The translations under genes and the position numbers were made by a program. Positions 1 through 9,073 of a stretch of 35,195 nt of DNA are shown in pieces. Origin of the DNA: Aneurinibacillus sp. (GTDB lineage Bacteria; Bacillota; UBA5301; DYFA01); NCBI GenBank assembly GCA_020725425.1, contig DYFA01000023.1:1-35195 (forward strand), in the 5' to 3' direction. Positions within the stretch are counted from its first letter, which is position 1. Each line of letters starts with the position of its first letter. The notes beneath the pieces are model-generated. The model saw only the letters and a program-made list of their open reading frames with translations, was not told the origin of the DNA and searched no databases.

Positions 1-2
1 CA

Positions 3-923
3 TTCGACCGGGCGAAGGTGGATTACTGGATGCCGGTGGACCAGTACATCGGCGGGGTGGAGCACGCCATCCTGCACCTTTTGTACGCCCGCTTCTTCCA
101 GATGGTCCTCTCCGACCTGGGCCTGGTCTCGGCCTCTGAGCCCTTCACCAACCTCCTCACCCAGGGGATGGTGCGGCTCGAAGGAGCCAAGATGTCCAAG
201 TCGAAGGGGAACGTGGTGGACCCCGACATCATCGTGAAGAAGTACGGCGCCGACACGGCCCGGTTGTTCCTGCTCTTCGCCGCTCCGCCCGAGCGGGACA
301 TGGACTGGAGCGACGCCGGGGTGGAGGGGGCCTTCCGCTTCCTGACCCGGGTCTGGCGGCTGATGGCCGAGGTCCAGCCCCAGCTCGGCCAGGGCCCCTC
401 GGTCCAGGGGGAGAGTGTCGAGGCCGCCCGTGAACTGCGCCGAGTTCTGCACACCACTCTCAAGCGGGTGACCGGCGACATCCGCCGCTTCAGCTTCAAC
501 ACGGCCGTTGCCGCTCTGATGGAGTTGGTCAACGCCGCCTACCAGTACAAAGACCGGGTCCCGGCGGGCGAACAGGACGGAGCGCTCTGGCGGGAGGTGG
601 GTGAGAACCTGGTGAGAATGCTCTCGCCCTTCGTCCCGCATCTCGCGGAGGAACTCTGGGAGGCGCTCGGACATACCACCAGCGTCCACCTGGAGGCCTG
701 GCCGGCGTACGACCCGGAGGCCCTGAAGGCGGACGAGGTCGAGGTGGTCGTCCAGGTCAACGGGAAGGTGCGCGACCGGATCATGGTGCCGGCCGGAGCG
801 GACCAGGAAGCGCTCCGGGCCGCGGCCCTGGCGGCGCCCCGAATCCGGGAGCATACCGCCGGCAGGATGGTGGCCAACGTGGTGGTCGTCCCAGGAAAGC
901 TCGTAAACGTGGTGGTTCGGTGA
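3..923 (+). CDS. leuS: Leucyl-tRNA synthetase, C-terminal part (5' truncated by window edge)
   Basis: This is the C-terminal 306 codons of a class I aminoacyl-tRNA synthetase that charges tRNA-Leu in the cytoplasm. The frame is already open at base 3 and reads FDRAKVDYWMPVDQYIGG, a typical LeuRS catalytic-domain stretch, so the gene begins before the window. The class I signature KMSKS is present in GAKMSKSKGNVVDPD near base 190. It is followed by the helical anticodon-binding domain (FLTRVWRL through PFVPHLAEELWEALG) and the small C-terminal domain beginning VVQVNGKVRD. KMSKS plus the VNGKVRD tail is diagnostic for LeuRS rather than IleRS or ValRS. The stop codon lies one base before the next ATG, so the downstream DUF362 gene is probably co-transcribed. 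Confidence 0.96.
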   Translation, partial: FDRAKVDYWMPVDQYIGGVEHAILHLLYARFFQMVLSDLGLVSASEPFTNLLTQGMVRLEGAKMSKSKGNVVDPDIIVKKYGADTARLFLLFAAPPERDMDWSDAGVEGAFRFLTRVWRLMAEVQPQLGQGPSVQGESVEAARELRRVLHTTLKRVTGDIRRFSFNTAVAALMELVNAAYQYKDRVPAGEQDGALWREVGENLVRMLSPFVPHLAEELWEALGHTTSVHLEAWPAYDPEALKADEVEVVVQVNGKVRDRIMVPAGADQEALRAAALAAPRIREHTAGRMVANVVVVPGKLVNVVVR

Positions 924-924
924 G

Positions 925-2037
925 ATGAAGAGCAAGGTCTACTTCACCAGTCTCCGGGCGCGCCAGGAGGCGGACAGCCTGCTCCAAAAGGTTGGCCGCC
1001 TCTTCGACCGGGCGGGGCTGGCTCAGAGCATCTCCCCGGGGGACCTGGTCGGGATCAAGCTCCACTTCGGTGAACGGGGCAACACGGCCTTCCTCCGCCC
1101 CATCTACGTGAGGCAGGTGGTGGAACGGGTCAAGGCCGCCGGCGGCAAGCCGTACCTCGTCGATTCCAACACACTGTACCTCGGCTCCCGGCACAACGCC
1201 GTCGATCATCTGAACACCGCCATCCTCAACGGGTTCGCCTACGCCGTGGTCGACGCCCCGCTGATTATCGGCGACGGGCTGCGCGGGAAGGATTACCGGG
1301 AGGTCGAGGTAAACCTGAAGCACTGCCGGACGGTGAGGCTGGCCGCGAACGTCATCGGCGCCGACGCCCTGGTGGTGGTCTCCCACGTCAAGGGCCACCT
1401 GGTGACCGGGTTAGGCGGGGCGATCAAGAACCTGGCGATGGGCGGGGCGAGCCGCGGCGGCAAACAGCTCATGCACTCTTCCCTCCGCCCGGAGGTGGAG
1501 GACGGAAAGTGCCGGGGCTGCGGGAACTGCGCCAAGTGGTGCCCGGCCGGAGCGATCGCCATCGCCGGAGGACGGGCGGTGCTTGACCGGGAGAAGTGTG
1601 AGGGATGCGGGGAGTGCCCGGTCAACTGCGCCTTTGGGGCGATCAAAATCCAGTGGGACGAGAAGACGTGGATCGTTCAGGAGCGGATGGCGGAGTTCGT
1701 CTACGGCTTTCACCAGGAAATGCCGGGGAAGATCGGATATATGAACTTCGTCATGGACGTCTCCCCAGACTGCGACTGCTACTCCTGGTCAGACGCGCCG
1801 GTCGTGCCGGACGTGGGGATTCTCGCCTCCACCGATCCCGTGGCGATCGACCAGGCTTCCCTGGACCTGGTATCAGCCCAGGCCGGCTTCGCCAATTCGG
1901 CCCTGAAAGAGAACCATGCTCCGGGGAAGGATAAATTCGCGGGAATCCATCCCGGGGTGGACCCTACCGTCCAGCTGGCCTACGGTGAGCGGCTCGGGCT
2001 GGGGAGCCGGGAATACGACCTGATCGAGGTGAAGTAA
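925..2037 (+). CDS. DUF362 protein with a 2x[4Fe-4S] ferredoxin domain
   Basis: The product is a 370-residue cytoplasmic iron-sulfur protein. Residues 1-185 and about 250-350 form a DUF362 domain (GIKLHFGERGN, HVKGHLVTGLGGAIKNLAMG, STDPVAIDQASLDL). An inserted bacterial-type ferredoxin domain carries two CxxCxxCxxxC motifs: CRGCGNCAKWCP starting at residue 196 and CEGCGECPVNCA starting at residue 225. DUF362-ferredoxin proteins are frequent in anaerobes and are presumed redox or electron-transfer proteins, but their reaction is not established. The ATG at 925 is one base after the leuS stop. The protein is full length and shows no sign of decay. A precise substrate cannot be given. Confidence 0.9.
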   Translation: MKSKVYFTSLRARQEADSLLQKVGRLFDRAGLAQSISPGDLVGIKLHFGERGNTAFLRPIYVRQVVERVKAAGGKPYLVDSNTLYLGSRHNAVDHLNTAILNGFAYAVVDAPLIIGDGLRGKDYREVEVNLKHCRTVRLAANVIGADALVVVSHVKGHLVTGLGGAIKNLAMGGASRGGKQLMHSSLRPEVEDGKCRGCGNCAKWCPAGAIAIAGGRAVLDREKCEGCGECPVNCAFGAIKIQWDEKTWIVQERMAEFVYGFHQEMPGKIGYMNFVMDVSPDCDCYSWSDAPVVPDVGILASTDPVAIDQASLDLVSAQAGFANSALKENHAPGKDKFAGIHPGVDPTVQLAYGERLGLGSREYDLIEVK

Positions 2038-2041
2038 GCCC

Positions 2042-2446
2042 ATGCTGCACAGGGCGGCGGAGCGCCCGACGCGTCTCCATCACGTCGGCGTGGTGGTGGA
2101 AAATCTGGAGCAGGCGGTGCGGTTCTATGTGGAGACGCTGGGGCTCTCGCTGGAGAGCCAGACGGACTTGCCCGAACGGAATCTCAGGTTGGCGTTTCTG
2201 AACGGCATCGGCGGACGGGTCGAACTGCTGGAGTACCGAGGGCCGCGCCCCGCCACCGCCCATACGGGGACAGTGGACCACGTTGCCCTGGCCGTCCGGG
2301 ATCTGGGTCCGGCCATCGCCTCGCTCGAGCAGGCCGGGATCGCTGAGCGGGACGAGGCGCCCCGTCCTGGCCCGGGCGGGAAGCGGATATATTTCTTTCG
2401 GGGACCCTCGGGCGAGCGGATCGAACTGGTGGAAGTCGGAGCCTGA
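2042..2446 (+). CDS. VOC (glyoxalase/methylmalonyl-CoA epimerase-like) family protein
   Basis: This 134-residue protein has the paired beta-alpha-beta-beta-beta modules of the vicinal oxygen chelate fold. Module 1 starts [18 protein letters not shown] and ends RVELLEY. Module 2 starts [19 protein letters not shown] and ends GERIELVEV. The four expected metal ligands fit the first His of each module (LHHVGV, VDHVAL) and a Glu at each module end (RVELLEY, ERIELVE). Length and layout resemble methylmalonyl-CoA epimerase, but no mutase genes lie nearby and lactoylglutathione-lyase-like or other VOC activities cannot be excluded. It starts 4 bases after the DUF362 stop, so the two genes are probably in one operon. 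Confidence 0.85.
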   Translation: MLHRAAERPTRLHHVGVVVENLEQAVRFYVETLGLSLESQTDLPERNLRLAFLNGIGGRVELLEYRGPRPATAHTGTVDHVALAVRDLGPAIASLEQAGIAERDEAPRPGPGGKRIYFFRGPSGERIELVEVGA

Positions 2447-2486
2447 GACTCCCAGGAATACGGGAATACGGGTAGGAGGAGATGCG

Positions 2487-3134
2487 ATGAGAATCTTTCT
2501 GGACACGGCCAACCTCGAGGAAATCCGGGAGGCGGCCGCGTTGGGAGTGATTTCGGGGGTGACGACCAACCCCTCGCTGGTCGCCAAGGAAGGGCGGGAC
2601 TTCCGCCAGGTGGTGGAGGAGATCTGCCAGGTGGTGGATGGACCCATCAGCGCCGAGGCGGTCTCGCTGGAGGCAGCCGGGATAATCCGGGAGGCCGAGG
2701 AGCTGGCGGGCTGGCACCCGAACATCGTGGTGAAGATCCCGATCACCTGGGAGGGGCTTAAGGCGACGAGCCAGCTGGCGAAGAAGGGGATCAAGACCAA
2801 CCTGACGCTGTGCTTCACTGCCAACCAGGCTCTGCTGGCGGCCCGGGCGGGGGCGACCTACGTCAGCCCGTTCCTGGGGCGGGTGGACGACGTGAGCTGG
2901 GACGGGATGCAGCTCATCCGGGACATCGTGGAGATCTACGAGGTGCACGGCCTGGAGACGGAGGTCATCGCCGCCAGCATCCGGCATCCGCTCCACGTCA
3001 TCGAGGCGGCTCGGGCCGGCGCACACATCGCCACCGTCCCGTACAAGGTATTGCAGCAGATGGTGAAGCATCCTCTGACTGATCAGGGGATCGAGAAGTT
3101 CCTGGCTGACTGGGCGAAAGTGCCGCAGAAGTAG
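2487..3134 (+). CDS. tal: Transaldolase of the small TalC/fructose-6-phosphate aldolase family
   Basis: This 215-residue class I aldolase is predicted to act in the non-oxidative pentose phosphate pathway, or as a fructose-6-phosphate aldolase. The family start [13 protein letters not shown] is clear, as are [13 protein letters not shown] and the Schiff-base lysine at residue 83 in NIVVKIPIT. Further family motifs are [17 protein letters not shown] and SPFLGRVDD. The ATG at 2487 was chosen because TAGGAGGA lies just upstream and because homologues start with this exact sequence; the open frame continues upstream only as the shadow of the VOC gene. Length is normal for the family (about 215). 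Activity as transaldolase rather than F6P aldolase is inferred from the usual assignment in Firmicutes. Confidence 0.93.
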   Translation: MRIFLDTANLEEIREAAALGVISGVTTNPSLVAKEGRDFRQVVEEICQVVDGPISAEAVSLEAAGIIREAEELAGWHPNIVVKIPITWEGLKATSQLAKKGIKTNLTLCFTANQALLAARAGATYVSPFLGRVDDVSWDGMQLIRDIVEIYEVHGLETEVIAASIRHPLHVIEAARAGAHIATVPYKVLQQMVKHPLTDQGIEKFLADWAKVPQK

Positions 3135-3161
3135 CCGACCCGGGGCGCGCCGGCCGGCCCT

Positions 3162-4598
3162 TTACGGTGACGAGCTCTCTCCCGTGGTCAGTCCGGAGAT
3201 GACGAGCAACTGACTCACCGTGACGAAACGGAACCCCTCCGTCTTCAGCCGCTTGATGATGTAGGGAAGCGCCTGGAGCATGTGCTTCCGGTTGCCGCCT
3301 TGAGCCGAGAGGATGGCGCCGCTGTCGTGGAAGAGCAGAATGTCCCCGCCCCGCACCGCGCCGAGGACATTGCGGGCGATTAAGCGGGGACTCACCTCCA
3401 CCCAGTCCCGGGAACTCACCGACCAGAGCACCACGGCGTACCGCCGTTCCGCCAGCACCCGGGAGAGGTTGGCGTCGTACAGACCCCGAGGCGGGCGGAA
3501 GAGGCGGGGGCGCTCCCCGGTGATCCGGCGCAGGACTTCTTCGGCCCGGGCCACCTCCCGCTCGATGGCAGGAGGCTGGAGGAGGAAGAGGTTGCGGTGC
3601 GAGTAGGTGTGGTTCCCGATCTCGTGCCCCTCCTGCTGGATGCGGCGCACCAGCTCGGGATAGCGGCTGGCGTGCGCTCCGACCAGGAAGAAGGTGGCCG
3701 GAACCTCCTCCTGGCGGAGAATTCGCAGCACCTCCGGCGTGTAGCGGGGGTCCGGCCCGTCATCGAAGGTGAGAGCCACATAGGGCAGGTGGGGGTTGCC
3801 GTGACGGAAGACGCCGGCCTGGGTGCCAAATCCCTGGTAAACGTACCGGTTGAGCAGCACCAGCGCCGCGACCACCGCCGCCAGCCCGAGAAAGACGACC
3901 CGGGCCGTCAGCGTCATCCGGCGGCTCTGCCGGTGGGGAACAGAAAGGCGGGGCGGTTGGAGGTCCGAGGGGAGGAGGCTCGGCTCCTGACCGCGCCGGG
4001 TCCGCAGAAGGTAAGGGATCTCCTGGTAGACGGCGATCGTAGCTACCGCCAAGCCGAAGAGCACCCAGAGGTCGTAGCCGGTGACGCGCCAGAGGACGGC
4101 TGGGAGGGCGAGGGCGGTCAGGACGGCGCTGATCGGCGAGTAGCGGGTCAAAACGAGGGCGGCCGCCCAGAAGACGGCCAGGGCGGCCGCCGCCGCCGGG
4201 GCGGTGATTGCCAGCACCCCCACGGCCACGACCAGGGAGCGGTCAAGTTTCACCGTAACTCGGCCGAGGCGCAGGTAGTGGAAGGGGACCCGTTGCAGAC
4301 GCCCAAAGGCCGGCCATTGGCTCCCGACCACGGCAGCCAGCCCGCCGAGCGCCACGCCGACAGCTGAGCCGGTGATCACCAGCGCCAGCAGGCCCACCGC
4401 CGCGCCCTGGAGCAATTCGCCCATAAGCAGGATCAGCGCCACCTGACGGTCGCTGAAGGGCCGGGTGGGGCGGGCTCGCCAGAAGCCCGGCGGGCGCAGA
4501 CGGCTCCGGAGGGTCCGGGCCACGTCCAGCCAGGGCAGCGAGCCGAGCAGGAAACCGGCGATCACGATGAAGGCAAAAGCCTGGTAGAAGCCGGTCAC
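3162..4598 (-). CDS. Membrane polysaccharide deacetylase with an N-terminal degenerate PlsY-like domain
   Basis: This 478-residue membrane protein has two parts. Residues about 260-470 are a NodB deacetylase domain with every catalytic motif: TFDDGPD near residue 275, HTYSH near 329, RPPRG near 367 and LLFHDS near 422. It should remove N- or O-acetyl groups from peptidoglycan or another extracytoplasmic glycan. Residues 1-215 are a multi-helix region that follows the plan of PlsY, the acyl-phosphate:glycerol-3-phosphate acyltransferase: GFLLGSLPW at the start, GGLAAVVGSQWPAF in the middle, LTRYSPISAVLTALALP, then VYQEIPYLLRTRRGQE. The PlsY active-site loops (SGNxGATN and GGKGVAT) are missing, so acyltransferase activity is unlikely. 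A further hydrophobic helix near residues 230-250 leads to the deacetylase. The start is GTG at 4598, preceded by TGAGGAGG. It is divergent from comEA. Confidence 0.9.
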   Translation of the reverse strand: MTGFYQAFAFIVIAGFLLGSLPWLDVARTLRSRLRPPGFWRARPTRPFSDRQVALILLMGELLQGAAVGLLALVITGSAVGVALGGLAAVVGSQWPAFGRLQRVPFHYLRLGRVTVKLDRSLVVAVGVLAITAPAAAAALAVFWAAALVLTRYSPISAVLTALALPAVLWRVTGYDLWVLFGLAVATIAVYQEIPYLLRTRRGQEPSLLPSDLQPPRLSVPHRQSRRMTLTARVVFLGLAAVVAALVLLNRYVYQGFGTQAGVFRHGNPHLPYVALTFDDGPDPRYTPEVLRILRQEEVPATFFLVGAHASRYPELVRRIQQEGHEIGNHTYSHRNLFLLQPPAIEREVARAEEVLRRITGERPRLFRPPRGLYDANLSRVLAERRYAVVLWSVSSRDWVEVSPRLIARNVLGAVRGGDILLFHDSGAILSAQGGNRKHMLQALPYIIKRLKTEGFRFVTVSQLLVISGLTTGESSSP

Positions 4599-4659
4599 GT
4601 GGGCAGTTCGCCTCCTCAGACCAATAATTTGTTCTCCGGCGAGGGTTTCCTCCTGTCTT

Positions 4660-4725
4660 TGCCTGGGTCAGCAGGGCGGCAGGCAGAGGCGAAAAACACT
4701 CCTCGGGGAGGGGAGTCCTTCGCCT
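4660..4725. other. Two adjacent hairpins in the deacetylase/comEA divergent intergenic region
   Basis: The gap between the divergent starts (about 250 bases) contains no gene. It holds two neighbouring inverted repeats. In the first, TGCCTG at 4660-4665 pairs with CAGGCA at 4680-4685. In the second, AGGCGAA at 4687-4693 pairs with TTCGCCT at 4719-4725, and inside it ACTCC at 4698-4702 pairs with GGAGT at 4712-4716. These could be a structured leader for either gene or an intergenic terminator. No known riboswitch consensus was recognised on either strand. Confidence 0.35.
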
Positions 4726-4849
4726 GGGCCGTGTTTGCCCCGTCCGGCCGGCGGTGATAGTCTGAGATCGGGAGCCAGTCCGGTGTCACCAGGTGTGGCT
4801 GTCGAGCGAGGGGGCGCCGGGTGGCATGCGTTGGCCGGAGCTTGAAGAG

Positions 4850-5377
4850 ATGAGTCCAGGGAGGGGGAGGCGGATCGACCGCAAACTGGCCGGGCTGCTT
4901 CTCCTTCTGGTGGTGGGGTGCCTCAGCCTGGCGGTGGAAAGGCGCCGGGCCCGGCTGGTCTGGTCGGAGTTGCCCGGTGCAGCGGTGGCTGCTCAGACCG
5001 CTGGTGTCCCGTCGCAAGGCGCCGGGAAGCGCCAGGCTGGGGAGGGGGCGTGTCTGGAGCCGGAAAGCGGGGGCAGTCCCGCCGGAGGGCGGCCAAGCGC
5101 CGCACCGGGAGGGGAGGGGGCGGAGGCGGCGGAAGGCCGGAAAGGCAGCGCTGTCGGTGGAGAGGTACTTGATCTGAACCGGGCGACCGCCCGGGAGTTG
5201 GAGGCGCTTCCCGGCATCGGGCCGGCGCTGGCCCGCCGGATACTGGCCTACCGGGAAAGCCACGGGCCCTTCCGGAGGGTGGAAGACCTCCAGAAGGTCT
5301 CCGGCATCGGCCCGGCCCGGCTGGCCCGGCTGGCGGGGTTGGTCGGCGTGAGGGAGGAGACGGGTGTCGCTCCCTAG
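4850..5377 (+). CDS. comEA: ComEA-like DNA-binding competence protein (helix-hairpin-helix)
   Basis: ComEA is the membrane-anchored receptor that binds incoming double-stranded DNA and hands it to the ComEC channel. The protein has a short positively charged N-terminus and one membrane helix ([17 protein letters not shown]). A Gly/Ala/Pro/Glu-rich linker of about 70 residues follows. The C-terminal pair of helix-hairpin-helix motifs reads [25 protein letters not shown] and then [18 protein letters not shown] (described in segments). The linker replaces the more ordered SLBB-type region seen in some ComEA proteins. The ATG at 4850 has GGAG 9 bases upstream. In-frame ATG 4826 and GTG 4793 are possible but have poorer ribosome binding sites. 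The 3' end overlaps comEC by 14 bases, so the two are translationally coupled. Confidence 0.88.
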   Translation: MSPGRGRRIDRKLAGLLLLLVVGCLSLAVERRRARLVWSELPGAAVAAQTAGVPSQGAGKRQAGEGACLEPESGGSPAGGRPSAAPGGEGAEAAEGRKGSAVGGEVLDLNRATARELEALPGIGPALARRILAYRESHGPFRRVEDLQKVSGIGPARLARLAGLVGVREETGVAP

Positions 5378-7829
5378 CCCGGTCGAACTGGCGCTGCCTT
5401 ACCTCGGCGGGCTGGCCCTCGGAGCGGTGCTGCGCAAGGGGTATCCGGCGGACTCCGGGGCCGGGCTTGCGGTGGCGGGGAGCCTGGCGCTCGGCTCTGT
5501 CCTGGTGACCTGGGCGCCGCGGAGGCCGGGAAGCCGGCGGCGAGGCGGCACTGAGCGCTCGTGGTACATGACCCAGCCGGGGCGGCACGCGGGGGAGTCG
5601 TTTTGGCGACCCTCGCCCGTCCGCCGACGCTTCACCCGGGGGGCGCTCCTTTTGGCCTTGTGGCTTGCCGGTGCCGGACGGATGTGGTTGTCGCTCGGAC
5701 CACCGCCTCCACCTCTGGAGGAATTGGCCCGGCAGTTCCCGGAGGTGCCCGGGCGCCGGGAGGTGGTGGTGTGCGGCACCGTGGTCGCCGCGCCGGAGCC
5801 GGGGAGCCGCGGTTGGCAAGTGCTTCTGCGGCCGGAGGGGAGCGCTGGCCGGAGCGGCCTGATCCGGCTTACGGTGGGAGGAAGCCGGTCGGCAACGGAT
5901 TACTCCCGGCTGTTCCAGGTGGGCCCCGGCGCCCGGCTGACCGCCCCGGTCAAGCTTTACCGGCCGGTTCCTGCCAACCCGGGAGAGCTGCCTTTCGGGG
6001 GAACGTGCACCTACGGCCGCCTGGTGGCGCTAGGGTGGGTCCCCGTGTACCGCGTACAACTTGAGGCGGGCTCCCGCGGGGCAGGGGCGATTGCAGACGG
6101 GCTGCGGCAGCGGCTGGTGGCATTTCTGGGGCGGGGGGCGCACCCGCCGGGACGGGGAATACTGCGGGCGCTCCTGCTCGGTGACGGATCGGAGCTGCCG
6201 GACGATGTCGCAGAGGATTTCGCCCGGGCCGGGGCGATGCATCTCCTGGTCGTCTCCGGGCTGCACCTTTCAGTGGCGGCCGCTTTCCTGGGTGAGGCCG
6301 CCAGCCGGCTGGGCTTTGGCCGGCGAGGCCGGGCCGCCCTCGCGGCCGCCGGCGCTCTGGGTTATGCCTCGCTGACCGGCTGGGACCCGCCGGTCACCCG
6401 GGCGGCGCTGATGGCCGTGGTGGCCCAGGGGGCAGCCTGGTGCGGGCGGCAGCCGGACACCGGGCGGGCGCTCTGGCTGACGGTTCTGGCCATGCTGGTT
6501 CACCGGCCCCTGCTCTTCTTCGACGCCGGTTTCCGTCTGACAGTGGCGGCCACCTGGGGCGTGGCGGCGTTAGGGCCTCTGCTTGTCGAACGGCTCGGGG
6601 CCACCGGCGCCGTGGCCCGGGGGTGGTGCACCGCCTTGGGCGCCCAGGTCACGACCCTCCCGCTGGTCCTCCAGTATTTTGGGCGGGCGCCGCTTGTGGC
6701 GACAGCCGCAAGTCCCGTGCTGGTGGAGGCGGGAGCGGTCGTCGTGGAGGCCGGTTGTGCGGCCGGGGCGCTCGGCTTGGCTCTCCCTCCTCTGGCCGCG
6801 CCGCTCTCGGCGGGCCTGGGCGTCGCAGCCAGTGTCCTGTGGTGGATGGCGAGGCTGGTCGGGAGGATTCCCTGGGCGACAGTCAACCTGCCTGGCCCGC
6901 CGGAGTGGGTGGCGGTGCTGTACTATGCCGCTCTGGGGGCGGGGTGGCGAGCCTTGAGGGCGGGCGATCTTTCTTGGCCCTTCGCCGCCTCCCCCGCCCG
7001 TCTCCTCGTAGCGGCGGCCGCGGGGGTCGTCTGGGCCGCCTGCGCCGGTGGCCTTTCGCCCTGGCTCCAGTGCACCTTCCTCTCTGTCGGAGAGGGGGAT
7101 GCCCTGCACCTGCGCCTTCCCGGCGGTCCGCTCGGCCCCCACCTGGTAGTCGACACCGGGTCTTCGCCCGGCCGTCTCCTGGCTTACCTCAGGCGGTCCG
7201 CTGTCCAGTCGCTGGAGACAGTGGTGGTGACCCATGCCCACCGGGATCACTCCGGCGGGCTGGCGGGAGTGCGGCGCTCTCTGCCCGTGGGGCGGGTCAT
7301 CGCACCAGGAGCGGGCGGGGGCCGGGCGGAGACAGCCGCCGGCGCGCGGGTGCTGGTCACGCCGGCCGTGGGGCGGGGGGACGAGAACGAGAACTCACGG
7401 CGGGTAGTGGTGCGGTATGGCCGGTTCTGCCTGCTTATAACGGGGGACGCTCCGCTCACCGCGGACGATCCGGCCCTCGCCGGCTTGCCTCCACGGGGCA
7501 CGCCCGACGGAAGCCGCCTCTTCCTGGTGGTGAAGATCCCTCACCATGGAGCCCGCCGCGCCGTGGCCCCGGAGTTTCTGGACGCCTACCAGCCTGATCT
7601 GGCGGTGGTGTCGGTGGGGCCCAACGGCTACGGTCATCCGGACCCGGACCTGCTGGCGCTGTTGGGGCGGAAGAGGATTCCCGTCTGGCGCACCGATGAG
7701 AAGGGGGCGATCCGGGTGGAATCGGACGGGGAGCGGGTCAGGCTCCGCGCCTTCGGGTCGGGGGCGGCGCCTACTGCAGGTACCGCATCACGTCGGAGAG
7801 TTCGATGTTCGGGTGCAGGGCGGCGTTGA
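5364..7829 (+). CDS. comEC: ComEC/Rec2 DNA-uptake channel protein
   Basis: ComEC is the polytopic membrane channel that moves single-stranded DNA into the cytoplasm during natural transformation. The 821-residue product has the three expected parts: an N-terminal DUF4131-type region with membrane helices (to about residue 220), the competence core ([38 protein letters not shown]) with many helices, and a C-terminal metallo-beta-lactamase-like domain. That domain carries [14 protein letters not shown] and a later KIPHHGARR motif. The GTG start at 5364 lies inside comEA with AGGGAGGA just upstream. The last 20 or so residues after LRAFGSG are read antisense to the gpr 3' end and do not look like ComEC, so the native stop appears to have been lost. 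Confidence 0.93.
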   Translation: MSLPSPVELALPYLGGLALGAVLRKGYPADSGAGLAVAGSLALGSVLVTWAPRRPGSRRRGGTERSWYMTQPGRHAGESFWRPSPVRRRFTRGALLLALWLAGAGRMWLSLGPPPPPLEELARQFPEVPGRREVVVCGTVVAAPEPGSRGWQVLLRPEGSAGRSGLIRLTVGGSRSATDYSRLFQVGPGARLTAPVKLYRPVPANPGELPFGGTCTYGRLVALGWVPVYRVQLEAGSRGAGAIADGLRQRLVAFLGRGAHPPGRGILRALLLGDGSELPDDVAEDFARAGAMHLLVVSGLHLSVAAAFLGEAASRLGFGRRGRAALAAAGALGYASLTGWDPPVTRAALMAVVAQGAAWCGRQPDTGRALWLTVLAMLVHRPLLFFDAGFRLTVAATWGVAALGPLLVERLGATGAVARGWCTALGAQVTTLPLVLQYFGRAPLVATAASPVLVEAGAVVVEAGCAAGALGLALPPLAAPLSAGLGVAASVLWWMARLVGRIPWATVNLPGPPEWVAVLYYAALGAGWRALRAGDLSWPFAASPARLLVAAAAGVVWAACAGGLSPWLQCTFLSVGEGDALHLRLPGGPLGPHLVVDTGSSPGRLLAYLRRSAVQSLETVVVTHAHRDHSGGLAGVRRSLPVGRVIAPGAGGGRAETAAGARVLVTPAVGRGDENENSRRVVVRYGRFCLLITGDAPLTADDPALAGLPPRGTPDGSRLFLVVKIPHHGARRAVAPEFLDAYQPDLAVVSVGPNGYGHPDPDLLALLGRKRIPVWRTDEKGAIRVESDGERVRLRAFGSGAAPTAGTASRRRVRCSGAGRR

Positions 7830-8961
7830 GTCCTCCGGCCAGAACCTTAGCGACGTCGTCAATGAACAGGTCGATCTGGCGGGGAGTGATGATCAGGCTG
7901 CCCGTCTCGGGCCCCAAGAGCTCCGCCAGTTCTTCCGGGCGGTGGGGCGGGGCGGAGAGCCCCGGGCTGGAGTGGGCGGCGGCCTGAGCTTCCTGAGTGC
8001 CGGCGCCGGCTTCTGCGCTCTCTCCGGCTGAGACTCCGAGGAACCGGCCGATAGTGGCAAAGGGTTGCTGGCCTTGCTGCCCCTCGCCAGCCCCGGCTTC
8101 AGCCGACGGCGAAGGAGCCGCCGGGGCGGGGGCCGTCCGTGTCCGGAGCGCCTCGAGAGCATCGGCGATCAGCGTCACGGCGTGGACCACTGTCGGCACG
8201 CCGACTGCCAGCACGGGAACTCCCAGTGAATCAGGGGTGATGCCCATGCGCCGGTTGCCTACGCCTGACCCCGGGTGCACCCCCGAGTCGGAGATCTGGA
8301 TGGTGGTGCAGAGCCGGTCGGTGGACCGGGAAGCCAGAGCGTCGATGGCGATGACCATCGCCGGGCGAACCTGCTTGACCAGGGAGAAGACGATTTCGGC
8401 CGTCTCGATCCCGGTGATCCCGAGCACCCCCGGAGCGATGGCGGCCACCGGGCGGAGACCCTGCCGCAACTCGGGCGGCGACATGGCGAAGAGGTGGCGG
8501 GTGACCAGGAGTTGGTCGACCACCTTGGGGCCGAGGGCATCCGGCGTGGCGTTCCAGTTGCCCAGCCCCACCACCATCACCAGCGCCTCGGGGGCGACCC
8601 GGGTGAGGAAGCGGCTGACCTCCTTGGCGAAGATCTGGCTCACTTCTTCCTGGAGCACGCGGTCCCGGTTGCGCAGGCCCGGCGATTCGATAGTGCAGTA
8701 GTGCCCCGGCAGTTTGCCGAGCGTACGGGCAGCCTGGGCGGAGTAGATCGACATCCGGGTCACCCTGGCGTATTCCGTCTCCTCCTCCCCGATCTGGGCT
8801 CCCGGCACATCCCGACCGGTCCGGGCCCGCACGACTTCGGTCGCCTCCAACGCCAGGTCGGTCCGCACGTTGTACTGGTCGAACAGCGGGTCGTCGATCC
8901 TGGCCTCCTCCAGCTCGCGGCGGCGGATCTCCTGGGAGAGGGCGTTGAACTGATTCTCCAT
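7771..8961 (-). CDS. gpr: GPR germination protease (spore endopeptidase)
   Basis: GPR is made as a zymogen in the forespore and degrades small acid-soluble spore proteins at germination. The 396-residue product shows a propeptide-like N-terminus followed by YNVRTDLALEATEV, which matches the family's conserved TDLA(x)EA processing region. Other family blocks are VGLGNWNATPDALGP, VIAIDALASRSTDRLCTTIQISDSG, HPGSGVGNRR and GVPTVVHAVTLIADAL. Residues from about 290 to 355 are an Ala/Pro/Gly/Glu-rich insertion before the conserved C-terminal segment ([26 protein letters not shown]). The ATG at 8961 has GGAGGA seven bases upstream. The gene runs convergently into comEC and overlaps it by 59 bases. 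In B. subtilis gpr lies next to spoIIP in the opposite relative orientation. Confidence 0.95.
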   Translation of the reverse strand: MENQFNALSQEIRRRELEEARIDDPLFDQYNVRTDLALEATEVVRARTGRDVPGAQIGEEETEYARVTRMSIYSAQAARTLGKLPGHYCTIESPGLRNRDRVLQEEVSQIFAKEVSRFLTRVAPEALVMVVGLGNWNATPDALGPKVVDQLLVTRHLFAMSPPELRQGLRPVAAIAPGVLGITGIETAEIVFSLVKQVRPAMVIAIDALASRSTDRLCTTIQISDSGVHPGSGVGNRRMGITPDSLGVPVLAVGVPTVVHAVTLIADALEALRTRTAPAPAAPSPSAEAGAGEGQQGQQPFATIGRFLGVSAGESAEAGAGTQEAQAAAHSSPGLSAPPHRPEELAELLGPETGSLIITPRQIDLFIDDVAKVLAGGLNAALHPNIELSDVMRYLQ

Positions 8962-9073
8962 GCTTCTTCCTCCATCGTTCGTGCTGGAGGTAATGTACCC
9001 TGACTGCGCGGTCCTCACACGTCTGCGGGACTCTTGCATAGAGTGAGGGGAGAATGCAGAAAGGGTGGGGAAG

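Noticed and set aside
3135-3161. GC-rich inverted repeat between the convergent transaldolase and deacetylase genes
   Set aside because: It lacks a T-run on either strand, so a terminator cannot be supported.
4599-4849. Possible c-di-GMP or other riboswitch between the deacetylase and comEA
   Set aside because: A GGGGCAAAC stretch on the minus strand recalled the GEMM motif, but the remaining conserved segments are absent.
8962-9010. Possible sigma-F/G promoter for gpr (ACATTACC on the minus strand)
   Set aside because: The -10-like part is acceptable but the upstream element is a poor match, so it is not listed as a feature although gpr must be forespore-controlled.
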